Shown one piece after another: positions 51,019 through 60,200 of a stretch of DNA of 64,000 nt (positions within the stretch are counted from its first letter, which is position 1; each line of letters opens with the position of its first letter). Both the position numbers and the translations under genes were made by a program. Below the pieces are notes generated by a model. The model did not search any database. It had not been told where the DNA came from and saw nothing but the letters and a program-made list of their open reading frames with translations. The DNA lies in the NCBI GenBank assembly GCA_039714395.1, contig JBDLJH010000003.1:103267-167266 (forward strand), read 5' to 3'. The DNA comes from JAPHSX01 sp039714395 (GTDB lineage: Bacteria; Pseudomonadota; Gammaproteobacteria; Thiohalomonadales; Thiohalomonadaceae).

Positions 51019-51894
51019 TCAGGAGGCGGCGCGAGAGCCCTCGCACTCACCCAGCTGCCAATCCTGCCAGATCGCAATACAGCCCTCAGGCAGGGTCTGC
51101 AGGCGACCCAGCTCGACCCACGGGTTCTCCGGGCCATGGAAGTCAGAGCCCGCCGAGGCACGCAACTTATAATTCTTCGCCAACTGCGCCATGTTGAAGT
51201 TATCGCCACGGCTGTGGCTGCCGGAGACCACCTCCAGCCCCGCGCCGCCGAGCTCGACAAACTCACTCAGCAGCATACGCCGCTTACTGGCGCTCATGGT
51301 ATAGCGGGCCGGATGTGCGATCACCGCCTCGCCCCCGGCACCATTGATCCAGCCCAACGCCTCCTCCATGGTGGCCCAGTCACCCGGCACAAAACCCGGC
51401 TTTCTGGGCTTGAGAAAGGACTTGAATACCGCACGCACCGACTCGGCATGGCCATTATCAACAAGGAAATGGGCAAAATGGGTACGGCTGATAATACGTC
51501 CATGGGCTCGGGCCACGGCCCCCTCGTAGGCCCCCTCTATACCGTGTTTGGCCAGGCGGCGCCCCATCTCCTCGGCACGCCAGTTGCGGTACTCCCGCGT
51601 GCGGGCCAGACCGGTCTGTAACGGCTCATACGCGGTATCAATATTAAGACCGACAACGTGAATCGTCTGCTTGCCCCAGGTAACCGACACCTCGACCCCC
51701 GGCACCAGACAGATCCCCTCCTGCGCCGCCGCCTGCTGCGCCTCGGCGATGCCGCCCGTATCATCATGATCGGTAAGCGCCAGTACATCTACCCCAGCCG
51801 TGGCGGCACGCTGTACCAGCTCGGTCGGACTCAAAGTTCCGTCCGAGGCAAGAGAATGGCTATGAAGGTCGTAGCGTCTGGACATAAGCCGCAT
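51019..51894 (-). CDS. rnm: PHP-domain 5'-3' exoribonuclease RNase AM
   Basis: RNase AM (YciV/TrpH) trims 5' ends of small structured RNAs such as 5S rRNA. The product has about 291 residues. The PHP metal motifs are YDLHSHSLASDGTLSP, ALTDHDDTGG, VPGVEVSVTW, VIAHPARYTMS and SAGSDFHGP. A Met three codons later (51885) is also possible. It is the first gene of the minus-strand rnm-yciO-M50-trpS-scpA-scpB-rluB block and is divergent from yciB across a hairpin repeat element. Confidence 0.92.
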   Translation of the reverse strand: MRLMSRRYDLHSHSLASDGTLSPTELVQRAATAGVDVLALTDHDDTGGIAEAQQAAAQEGICLVPGVEVSVTWGKQTIHVVGLNIDTAYEPLQTGLARTREYRNWRAEEMGRRLAKHGIEGAYEGAVARAHGRIISRTHFAHFLVDNGHAESVRAVFKSFLKPRKPGFVPGDWATMEEALGWINGAGGEAVIAHPARYTMSASKRRMLLSEFVELGGAGLEVVSGSHSRGDNFNMAQLAKNYKLRASAGSDFHGPENPWVELGRLQTLPEGCIAIWQDWQLGECEGSRAAS

Positions 51895-51969
51895 ATTGTA
51901 GCCGATTTGCAGCACTACTGCGCTGCCCATCCTGTAGAGGATGTGATAGATTTGACTGCCATTATTTAT

Positions 51970-52137
51970 CTAAGGAGCCTCTGATTTATTCTGGACGAAG
52001 TAGGTTATGACTAAAATATTCAGATTCAAGGCGCAAACCGCGCGTAATAGCGAGCTATTGCGAAGGATTGCAACGCTGAAGCTGGATATTTTAGGCGTGA
52101 GATACGAGTTCATGAATAGATTCAGAGGCTCCCTAAG
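51970..52137. mobile_element. MITE-like hairpin element (copy 1)
   Basis: The element has terminal inverted repeats GGAGCCTCTGA (51974-51984) and TCAGAGGCTCC (52122-52132), extending to about 18 bp with one gap and one mismatch. It is flanked by direct CTAAG (51970-51974 and 52133-52137), a possible target duplication. The interior is itself palindromic, with AAAATATTCAG and CTGGATATTTT arms around the AATAGC-GA-GCTATT centre. There is no coding capacity. A related core with different ends is at 60917-61079. Confidence 0.75.
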
Positions 52138-52164
52138 CCACTCGTAGGACGCCGCAGTAAAGCA

Positions 52165-52851
52165 ATGAAATTCCTTTTCGACTTTTTTCCCATTCTCCTG
52201 TTCTTTATCGCCTACAAGGTCTACGGCATCTATCCGGCCACCGCAGTGGCAATAGGGGCCTCCTTTTTTCAGGTAGCGGCCTTCTGGCTGAAGAACCGCC
52301 GCTTCGAGAACATGCACCTCGTCACCCTCGGCCTTATCACAGTTCTTGGCGGCGCCACCCTGCTGCTGCAGGACAAGACCTTCTTTATGTGGAAACCGAC
52401 GGCGGTCAACTGGCTCTTTGCCGTGGTCTTTCTCGGTAGTCAGTTTGTCGGTAAGAAGCCTATCATCGAGCGCATGATGGCCCATGCCATTGAGGCCCCA
52501 CGGCAGGTCTGGAAGCGCCTGAACCTCAGCTGGGTCGGCTTCTTTATCGCCATGGGCTTCGCCAACCTCTACGTCGCCAGCTTCTTTTTCCAGGCAGAGC
52601 GCAAGCTGAATCAGGCTGCTGGCAGTACGATTGTCGATACAGAGCAGTGTGACAGCCTAAGCGGCCAGCTGCTGCAGTTGTGCCAGCATGCCAAGCTGAT
52701 GGAAGATAACTGGGTCGACTTTAAACTATTCGGCATGATGGGCCTGACCTTCCTCTTCGTCATCGGTCAGGCCTTCTACCTGGCCCGTTACATGCCCGAG
52801 CAGGTTGATGAAGAGTCAAAAAAAGAGTTAGAAAATGAGAACGAGAGCTAA
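52165..52851 (+). CDS. yciB: Inner-membrane septation protein YciB/IspZ
   Basis: The 228-residue membrane protein has about five helices, starting KFLFDFFPILLFFIAYKVYGIYPATAV. YciB interacts with envelope-synthesis and division proteins at the inner membrane. It is longer than the E. coli protein (179) because of an insertion of about 35 residues (about 150-190, with EQCDSLSGQLLQLCQH and two Cys) before the last helix. It also has an acidic tail (VDEESKKELENENES). It is first in the yciB-yciI-bolA-ppiC series with 3-21 bp gaps. Confidence 0.93.
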   Translation: MKFLFDFFPILLFFIAYKVYGIYPATAVAIGASFFQVAAFWLKNRRFENMHLVTLGLITVLGGATLLLQDKTFFMWKPTAVNWLFAVVFLGSQFVGKKPIIERMMAHAIEAPRQVWKRLNLSWVGFFIAMGFANLYVASFFFQAERKLNQAAGSTIVDTEQCDSLSGQLLQLCQHAKLMEDNWVDFKLFGMMGLTFLFVIGQAFYLARYMPEQVDEESKKELENENES

Positions 52852-52854
52852 ATA

Positions 52855-53154
52855 ATGTTTTACGCCATCATCAGCGAAGATATCGAAAACTCACTTGAAC
52901 TGCGCCTGCAAGCACGCCCGGCACACCTGGAGCGGCTACAGCAACTCAAACACCAGGGACAACTATTGATAGCGGGCCCACACCCGGCCATCGACAGCAA
53001 TGACCCCGGTGAGGCCGGTTTTAGCGGTAGTCTGATAGTAGCCGAGTTTCCCTCACTGGAAGATGCAGAGATCTGGGCCGCAGCCGATCCCTACATGGCC
53101 GCAGGTGTCTACGCCCACATCACCGTCAAACCATTTAAGAAGGTATTTCCATGA
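52855..53154 (+). CDS. yciI: YciI-like protein
   Basis: The 99-residue protein has a dimeric ferredoxin-like YCII fold. The conserved His-Asp area reads RPAHLERLQQLKHQGQLLIAGPHPAI, and GSLIVAEFPSLEDAEIWAAADPYMAAGVY follows. Its enzymatic role is unclear in the family. It overlaps bolA by 4 bp and lies 3 bp after yciB, as in many Gammaproteobacteria. Confidence 0.95.
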   Translation: MFYAIISEDIENSLELRLQARPAHLERLQQLKHQGQLLIAGPHPAIDSNDPGEAGFSGSLIVAEFPSLEDAEIWAAADPYMAAGVYAHITVKPFKKVFP

Positions 53155-53420
53155 GTAGTAGCGAACAACGTATGGTAATGATTCGCGACAAGCTAGAAGC
53201 CGCCTTTGCTCCCGATAGCCTGGAAATCATTGATGAGAGCCACAAACACGCCGGCCACGCCAGCGCCAAAGGTGGCGGGCACTTTATCGTACAGATAGTG
53301 TCTCACTCATTTGAGGGCAAGAGCCCAGTACAACGCCATCGCATGATCTTTGATGCAATGGGCGAATTGATGCAGTCCGAAGTTCACGCCCTGAGCATTC
53401 AGGCCGACACACCAAAATAA
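53151..53420 (+). CDS. bolA: BolA family protein
   Basis: The 89-residue protein has the BolA fold with SLEIIDESHKHAGHASAKGGGHFIVQIVS and VQRHRMIFDAMGEL. The conserved His region binds an Fe-S cluster with monothiol glutaredoxin. The family also influences cell shape and stress responses. It overlaps the yciI stop codon and precedes the periplasmic isomerase gene by 21 bp. Confidence 0.95.
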   Translation: MSSSEQRMVMIRDKLEAAFAPDSLEIIDESHKHAGHASAKGGGHFIVQIVSHSFEGKSPVQRHRMIFDAMGELMQSEVHALSIQADTPK

Positions 53421-53441
53421 AATATCTTAAAAGGAAATTAC

Positions 53442-54245
53442 ATGTCCGTAGCACAACGCTTTATCCTACCCCTGCTCACCGCCGGAGCCCTTACACTCTC
53501 AGCGTCAATCAGTGCCGAAGAGGAGGTCATCGCCACCGTCAACGGCAGTAAAATCACCCAACAGGACTTCCAGCGCTTTGTCTATGAGGCCACTCAAGGG
53601 AAAGGGGGTGAAATCAATCCCAATGACGTGCTTAGCGAGCTACTCTCACGCGAGCTGGTCTATCAGGATGCCGTCAAACAGGGGATAGACAAACGCAAGA
53701 TTATTAATGATGAGCTTCAGCGATTCAAGCAGCGACTCATGGTTGCCGCCGCCCTCGATGATCAAATGAAAAAGAAACCGACCACCGACAAAGAATTGCA
53801 GGCCATTTATGACAAAGATATCAAAAACCTGAAACTCAAGGAGTTTAAGGCTCGTCATATTCTGGTCGAAGATAAGACTCTGGCCGAGCAGATCATCACC
53901 GAACTCGATCTTGGTGGTGATTTTGAAAAACTGGCAAAGAAACACTCCATCGATGCCGGAAGCCAGAAAAATGGCGGTGACCTTGGCTGGTTCAAACCAC
54001 AGCAAATGGTACCAGAATTCTCACTCGCCGCCGCTCAGCTTGAAAAAAACAAATACACCAAGGCCCCGGTAAAGAGTCAGTTCGGCTGGCACATTATTAA
54101 AATGGAGGATAACCGGGATGTAGCTCCACCCACCTTCGAGCAGATAAAACCCAAACTTGCTCAGGTGGCACAGCAACAAAAAGTGACTAAATATATTCAG
54201 TCGCTAAAAGAGAAAGCAGATATTAAGATCAACCAGAAGAAATAA
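53442..54245 (+). CDS. Periplasmic parvulin-type peptidyl-prolyl isomerase
   Basis: The 267-residue protein has a signal peptide ending near ISAEEEV. An N-terminal SurA/PrsA-like chaperone segment (about 25-130) is followed by a parvulin domain (about 135-225: KARHILVEDKTLAEQII, GGDLGWFKPQQMVPEFSLAA, VKSQFGWHIIKMEDNR). A Lys-rich tail follows. It assists folding of exported proteins. It is the last gene of the yciB-yciI-bolA series and is followed by a terminator. Confidence 0.94.
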   Translation: MSVAQRFILPLLTAGALTLSASISAEEEVIATVNGSKITQQDFQRFVYEATQGKGGEINPNDVLSELLSRELVYQDAVKQGIDKRKIINDELQRFKQRLMVAAALDDQMKKKPTTDKELQAIYDKDIKNLKLKEFKARHILVEDKTLAEQIITELDLGGDFEKLAKKHSIDAGSQKNGGDLGWFKPQQMVPEFSLAAAQLEKNKYTKAPVKSQFGWHIIKMEDNRDVAPPTFEQIKPKLAQVAQQQKVTKYIQSLKEKADIKINQKK

Positions 54246-54249
54246 TTAA

Positions 54250-54273
54250 AAAAAGCCGGGGACTCCCGGCTTT
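54250..54273 (+). terminator. Rho-independent terminator after the parvulin gene
   Basis: The stem AAAGCCGGG-GACT-CCCGGCTTT lies 6 bp past the stop, followed by T-rich sequence. Confidence 0.88.
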
Positions 54274-54300
54274 ACTTTATGTGACTAAAGGGTACATTGC

Positions 54301-54354
54301 GTAGGAATGACCTTACCACGATGCTCTGCCGAATCGCGCTGGAAGCGCTCCTAC
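54301..54354. repeat. REP-like 54-bp unit, copy A
   Basis: A near-palindromic unit begins GTAGGAATG and ends GAAGCGCTCCTAC. It shares length and most positions with copy B, 107 bp to the right. It lies just after the parvulin terminator. Confidence 0.8.
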
Positions 54355-54407
54355 AACGCCCCCTGATTATCACAAACGATGCAGCTATCTGATGACCTGC
54401 CGAACGT

Positions 54408-54461
54408 GTAGGAGCGGCTCTGCCGCGATGGTCTTCGGAATCGCACTGGAAGTGCTCCTAC
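54408..54461. repeat. REP-like 54-bp unit, copy B
   Basis: A 54-bp unit with ends GTAGGAGC and GCTCCTAC and an inner GGCTCTGCC arm, close in form to extragenic palindromic repeats of pseudomonads. It ends 3 bp before the ligA stop codon. Confidence 0.82.
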
Positions 54462-54464
54462 TAG

Positions 54465-56495
54465 TTACAACCCATGTTCATCCAACATAGCAAGTAATTT
54501 ATCTTCATCCCAAACTTCAACACCCAGGGACTCTGCCTTATCCAGCTTTGAACCCGCCGCTTCACCCGCGACAACAACACTGGTCTTTTTCGAGACACTA
54601 CCACTAACCTTTGCCCCAAGAGCCATCAGCTTATCCTTGGCATCGTTTCGGCTCGTTTGAGAAAGGGTGCCGGTAAGGACAAAAGTCTGTCCAGACAGCG
54701 GTTGTTCACCAGGTTCGATCACCTCAACATCCGGCCAGCTGACCCCTGCCTGTTGCAGCTTGTCGATTACTTCAATGTTGTGTGGTTGGCGGAAAAAGGT
54801 GTGAATGTGATGGGCGACGATGGGGCCCACATCATCGACCTCTATCAACTGCTCTTCGCTAGCCTCTTTGATCATTGGCAGTTTGCCAAAATATTTTGCC
54901 AGGGTGCGAGCAGTGCTCTCCCCTACTTCGCGAATACCCAAAGCGAAGAGAAAACGTTCCAGTGTAGTGTGCTTCGCTTTTTCCAACGCGGCCACCAGAT
55001 TCTCCGCCGACTTCTCACCCATGCGATCCAACCCGGCGATCTGTCCAGATGTTAGCGTGAACAGGTCGGCCACATCATCGATGAGTTTTTCATCAACAAA
55101 CTGCTCGACCAACTTATCACCCAGGCCATCGACATCCATGGCGCGACGTGAGGCAAAGTGTTTGATCGCATTTTTGCGTTGTGCCGAGCAGTAAAGGCCC
55201 CCACTACAGCGTGGTACCGACTCGCCCTCCTCGCGCTCCACATCGGAACCACAGACAGGGCACTGCGTAGGTGTGGTAAATGGCTCTGTACCGCCGTGAC
55301 GTTTCGACAACACGACGCCAACCACCTCAGGGATCACATCACCGGCACGGCGCACGATAACGGTATCGCCCTCGCGCACATCTTTGCGCATCATCTCATC
55401 GGGGTTATGCAGAGTGGCATTGCTGACGACGACTCCGGCAACGTGTACCGGCTCCAGTCTGGCGACAGGAGTGAGCGCACCTGTGCGTCCCACCTGCCAC
55501 TCCACATCATTAAGGAGGGTGATCTCTTCCTGCGCCGGAAACTTGTGGGCAGTGGCCCAGCGCGGGGCGCGCGAGACAAAACCCAGCTCCTGTTGTTGTG
55601 CCAGGCTATTGACCTTGTAGACCACGCCGTCGATATCGTAGGGCAAGCTATCGCGTTGCTCGCCGATGTGGCGATAAAACTCAGCGCATCCCTCGACTCC
55701 CTGTACCACCTTCAGCTCAGGACAGACACGCAACCCCCACCCCTTGAGCCTGTCGATGGTTGCGCTGTGGGTGGTGGGCATCGCACTCCCCTCGACCACA
55801 CCGACACCGTAGCAGTACATGGTAAGTGGACGGGTGGCGGTGATCTTCGGGTCGAGCTGACGCAACGAACCGGCTGCGGCGTTACGCGGATTGGCAAAGC
55901 TCTTTTCACCCTTTTCACGCTGCCGTGCATTGAGTGCATCAAAACCCGCCTTGGGCATGTAGACCTCGCCACGCACCTCCAGCACTTTAGGAAAATCCTG
56001 ACCCAGCAGTTTCAACGGCACGCTGTCGATGGTGCGCACGTTATGGGTGACATCCTCGCCGGTGGCACCATCGCCACGGGTAGCGGCACGCACCAGCAAC
56101 CCCTCTTCGTAACGGATACTGATGGCGAGGCCATCAAGCTTTGGTTCGGCGCAGTACTCAACCTCTTCGACATCTAATCCCTGTCGTACGCGACGATCAA
56201 AATCGCTCAACTCCTCATCGGAGAAAACATTACCAAGGGAGAGCATCGGTATTTCATGCGTGACCTGCGTAAAGCCTGACAACGCCTCACCACCAACACG
56301 ATGGGTCGGTGAATCGACAGTAATTAGATCTGAATACTTTTCTTCCAGTGCCTGCAGTTCACGGAACAGGCGGTCGTACTCAACGTCCGGTATTTCCGGA
56401 TCATCAAGCACGTAGTAACGGTTGTTATGGTAGGCGAGAAGATTGCGCAATTCTGCCGCACGTGCCTGCACGTCGGCGGGAATAATTGATGTCAT
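54465..56495 (-). CDS. ligA: NAD-dependent DNA ligase
   Basis: LigA seals nicks in replication and repair using NAD. The 676-residue protein has the Ia domain, then the adenylation lysine in CAEPKLDGLAIS. An OB fold follows, then a four-Cys zinc finger (CPVCGSD...CSGGLYC), HhH repeats and a C-terminal BRCT domain (LSGQTFVLTGTLSQTSRNDAKDKLMALGAKVSGSVSKKT). All key motifs are present. It is the third gene of smc-zipA-ligA, an order common in Gammaproteobacteria, 3 bp after zipA. Confidence 0.98.
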   Translation of the reverse strand: MTSIIPADVQARAAELRNLLAYHNNRYYVLDDPEIPDVEYDRLFRELQALEEKYSDLITVDSPTHRVGGEALSGFTQVTHEIPMLSLGNVFSDEELSDFDRRVRQGLDVEEVEYCAEPKLDGLAISIRYEEGLLVRAATRGDGATGEDVTHNVRTIDSVPLKLLGQDFPKVLEVRGEVYMPKAGFDALNARQREKGEKSFANPRNAAAGSLRQLDPKITATRPLTMYCYGVGVVEGSAMPTTHSATIDRLKGWGLRVCPELKVVQGVEGCAEFYRHIGEQRDSLPYDIDGVVYKVNSLAQQQELGFVSRAPRWATAHKFPAQEEITLLNDVEWQVGRTGALTPVARLEPVHVAGVVVSNATLHNPDEMMRKDVREGDTVIVRRAGDVIPEVVGVVLSKRHGGTEPFTTPTQCPVCGSDVEREEGESVPRCSGGLYCSAQRKNAIKHFASRRAMDVDGLGDKLVEQFVDEKLIDDVADLFTLTSGQIAGLDRMGEKSAENLVAALEKAKHTTLERFLFALGIREVGESTARTLAKYFGKLPMIKEASEEQLIEVDDVGPIVAHHIHTFFRQPHNIEVIDKLQQAGVSWPDVEVIEPGEQPLSGQTFVLTGTLSQTSRNDAKDKLMALGAKVSGSVSKKTSVVVAGEAAGSKLDKAESLGVEVWDEDKLLAMLDEHGL

Positions 56496-56498
56496 GGT

Positions 56499-57227
56499 TT
56501 ATTCCGTGGACACGCGAAAACGACGTGCCGTGCTCTTCAAATCTTCGAGGGTTTCGCGGGTCAGTTCGCGACGCTGGCCATCGGTGAGTGAGCCGGAGAG
56601 TTGTTCTTTCAGTCGCTTGGCCTGCTGTACAAAGGTCAACAGCGCCTTAACACCGTCGATCGGTGCTGGGAGACGCATAAAGAGGGCCAGGCCTGGCGTT
56701 TCCAGGTCGCCCAGATTATCCCTGTCAAAACTGCCCGGCTCCAGCACATTGGCAACACTGAACAAGGGTTGTCCACTCTCCAGTTCCGTGTAGTGAAAGA
56801 TCCCCATATCGCCGTGGCTAAGCCCGCACAACTCCATCGCATCGAGCAGCTGCATACCATTGAAGGTACTCCCCTCTTTGGCCATCAGGCTGAGAATGAT
56901 CACCGCCTCATCGGGCTTAGGCTGCTCGGCCCCGTCATCAACAATACCCTCAGAACTCAGGGCAACGATATTCTTGAGTCCTTCAAGGTTGTCGTCCATC
57001 GCACCACTGTCACGTTGGGCCTTGATCGCCTCACCTTTCCACTCATCATCGAAAGGATTGTCGTTGCTAATCAGTGGGTCGATGTGTCCAGCTTCACTCT
57101 CTTCGATCTCCATGTCCTGCCAGCGCCCCAGCTCGTTACGTTTGCGCGAGCGGATGCGATCCCACAGGTAAATCGCTACCACTAATGCGATGCCGCTGAG
57201 AACAAGAATAATACGTAGGCTATCCAT
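56499..57227 (-). CDS. zipA: Cell division protein ZipA
   Basis: ZipA tethers FtsZ to the inner membrane at the septum. The 242-residue protein has an N-terminal membrane helix (RIILVLSGIALVVAIYLWDRI), a charged linker and a C-terminal FtsZ-binding domain (residues about 105-240: VIILSLMAKEGSTFNGMQLLDAM, IFHYTEL, LALFMRLPAPIDG). The linker is short for the family. It is encoded between smc and ligA, a gammaproteobacterial hallmark. Confidence 0.95.
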   Translation of the reverse strand: MDSLRIILVLSGIALVVAIYLWDRIRSRKRNELGRWQDMEIEESEAGHIDPLISNDNPFDDEWKGEAIKAQRDSGAMDDNLEGLKNIVALSSEGIVDDGAEQPKPDEAVIILSLMAKEGSTFNGMQLLDAMELCGLSHGDMGIFHYTELESGQPLFSVANVLEPGSFDRDNLGDLETPGLALFMRLPAPIDGVKALLTFVQQAKRLKEQLSGSLTDGQRRELTRETLEDLKSTARRFRVSTE

Positions 57228-57236
57228 ACTAGAAAT

Positions 57237-60200
57237 CTAGACTCCCGCCAGGTCCATCGCCTCGGCCACATCGACCGCCACCAGACGCGATACACCCGGC
57301 TCATGCATGGTGACACCGGCCAGGGTGGTGGCCAGCTCCATGGTTGCCTTGTTGTGGGTGATAAAGATGAACTGCACCTGCTCCGACATCTCCTTAACCA
57401 GCTTACAGAAACGGCCAACATTGGCCTCATCCAGTGGTGCATCGACCTCGTCAAGCATACAGAAAGGTGAAGGATTCAGCTCAAAGATAGAGAACACCAT
57501 CGCCACAGCGGTGAGCGCCTTCTCACCACCAGAGAGCAGGTGAATGGTGGAATTGCGCTTGCCCGGTGGGCGAGCCATCACGGTAACACCGGTATCAAGC
57601 AGATCGTCGCCGGTCAGCTCCAGGTAGGCGTGACCACCACCGAACAGGCGCGGGAACTTCTCCTGCAGACCCTTGTTGACCTTGTCGAAGGTCTCCTTGA
57701 AGCGGGTACGGGTCTCGCGATCAATCTTACGGATCGCGTTCTCCAGTGTCTCCATCGCCTCAATAAGGTCGGCATTTTGTGCATCGAGATAGCTCTTACG
57801 CTCGGACTGTTGCTCGTACTCCTCGATAGCGGCGAGGTTGATCGGACCGAGTCGCTGAATACGCTGGCCGATGGTCTCCAGCTGGCGCTCCCACTCCTGA
57901 ATATTGGCCACATCAGGCAGCTCTGCGAGTAACTGTTCTACCTCAAATCCACCCTCGCCCAACTGCTCTTGTAGAGTCTGACGACGTACCTTGCTCTCCT
58001 GCCAGCCCATGCGCAAGCGCTCAAGGCCACTACGGATATTCTGTGCCTGCTGCTCCGCCTTATGACGTTCATTCTCCAGCTCACGCAGACGGTGATCGAC
58101 ATCTCCGACCTGACTGCGCGCCTCGTTAAGACGCTCTTCGACCTGCATCCGTTTTTCCAGCAGCGCCTCCAGCTCCAGTCCCTTCTCTTCAATCGGGGCA
58201 TCCCCCTCGGCCAGCGCCAGCTTCAACTCTTCACGGCGCTCGGCAAATTGTGACAGCTGCTGGTCGACCCGCTCCAGCCCCTGTCGGGTAGAGTCGAGTT
58301 CGGTACGCATGGTCTGAATACGTACGGTCAACTCCTGAGCAGCTTCACGATCACCACGCGCCTGTTGACGCGACTGCTCAAGACGTTCGCGCAACTCGTC
58401 ACGACGCGCATTTAACTCCTCGCGCTGCAGTGCCAGCTCTTCCATACGCTCCAGCGCCTGATGCAGGGTGGAACGTGAGGTCTTGATCTGCTCTTCGTTG
58501 TCGGCGATCTGCTGCTGCAACTCACCGGCATCGGAGTGCAACCGCTCACGGCGATTGGCGATCTGTTCAGCACGCGCCTGCTTGGCGCTAAGTTGTGAAT
58601 TAATCTCGGACTGGCCACGGTTAGCTTCGTTGAGTTCGCGCTGGCTGTTTTCACGCTCCTCTTCCAGCTGGCTCAGTTGCACCCGCCCCTGCTCCACGCT
58701 CTGTTGCAGCTGCTCGGAGCGCTCATCCAGCCCATCGATAGTCTCGGTCAGCTCTTTAAGCTCCTGCTCACGATGCAACACACCGGAGCGCTCATCGGCA
58801 TCGCGCACCACGCGCAACCAACTTGCACCCAACCACAAACCGTCACGGGTGATCACCGACTCATTGCCCAGGAGCGATGCACGCATCGCCAGCGCCTCCT
58901 CCAGCGTCTCGGCGGCATAGACACCGCTTAGCAGGCCATTCAGCGACCAGCTGGAATCGACCTTGGAGAGCAAGGCCACACCTTTATCACCACTCACGCC
59001 CTCACCACGCGTGGTGATATCAAACAGTGTCAGTGAACCGTGCTCCAGGCTTCCCAGGGTACCAAGCAGCGGATCCATACCATCAATGCAAACGGCCTCA
59101 AGATGATCGCCGAGAACACACTCCACGGCACGCTCCCAACCATCGGACACCTTAATGCCCTGGGCCAGACGTTGTGCCTCGTCCAGATTCTGAGCGGCAA
59201 GCCACTCGCTCACTGCACCCTGACGCTTGCCCAGCGCCGCCTGTTGCAGCGCCTCCAGCGAGGCGTGACGGCCACGCTTGCTCTGCAGCTCACCACGAAT
59301 CTCATCCAGGTTGCGACTATCCTGATGGTTCTGCTCGCGCTGCTCGTTAATACGAGCAACGGCGCCTGAGAGCTGCTCCTGCAGCATCTCCGCCTTCATC
59401 TCACCCTCGGCCCTGGTCTCGGTAAGCAGCTCAATCTCCTCATCGAGATTTCCACCGACAAGGATGCCCTGCTCATCTTCAAGGCGCTTCAATCGCTGTT
59501 GCAGCTGTCCATCCTGCTGCTCCAGTTGCTGAATACGAGAACGCTCTACCTGGGCGGTCTGCGAGGGTTCATTGGCCTCCTGGTTAAAAGTCTCCCACTT
59601 GGCCTGCCACTCCTGCATCTGTTGCTCGGCCTCAGCCAACGTGGCTGCAGAGAGCTCCTCGGCCTCTTTGGCCCGCTGGTGCTTGGGCTCCAGCTCGGCC
59701 AGTGTGGCATCCAGCTCCTGGATGCGGGTACTATCCTTGTCGATATGTACCTGCGCCTCGTTCCACGAGCGCTCCAGCTGATCCAGATCCTGGCGCTGCT
59801 GCTGATAGCGCTCACGGGCATGCTGAATGGTCTGCTCCATGCGTGCGATATCGGCACCGATGCCGTAAAATTCACTCTGAATCTGATTGAAGGCCTCGGT
59901 CGCCTCTACGTGAGTCTCACGTTTCAGTTCAAGCTCTGCCTCGGCAGCACGCTGGTGGGCAACCTGTGCCTCAAGCGCCGTCTCCTCCTCACGCAGCTGG
60001 CCCTCCTGCCCCTTCATATTTCCGTCTAGCGAGCGCCAGCGCAGTGCCTGCAGCTGGCCCTTAAAGGTACGCTCCTCGGTCTTTAGCGTCTTATATCGCT
60101 CTGCAGTGGCAGCCTGGCGCTGCAGGTGGTTGAGCTGCTTATCCAGCTCCTCACGCAGATCATTGAGGCGATCCAGATTGTCACGGGTGTGACGCATGCG

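Noticed and set aside
55158..56177. 339-residue plus-strand frame opposite ligA
   Set aside because: It is a shadow of the ligase, rich in unusual His and Leu runs with no domain.
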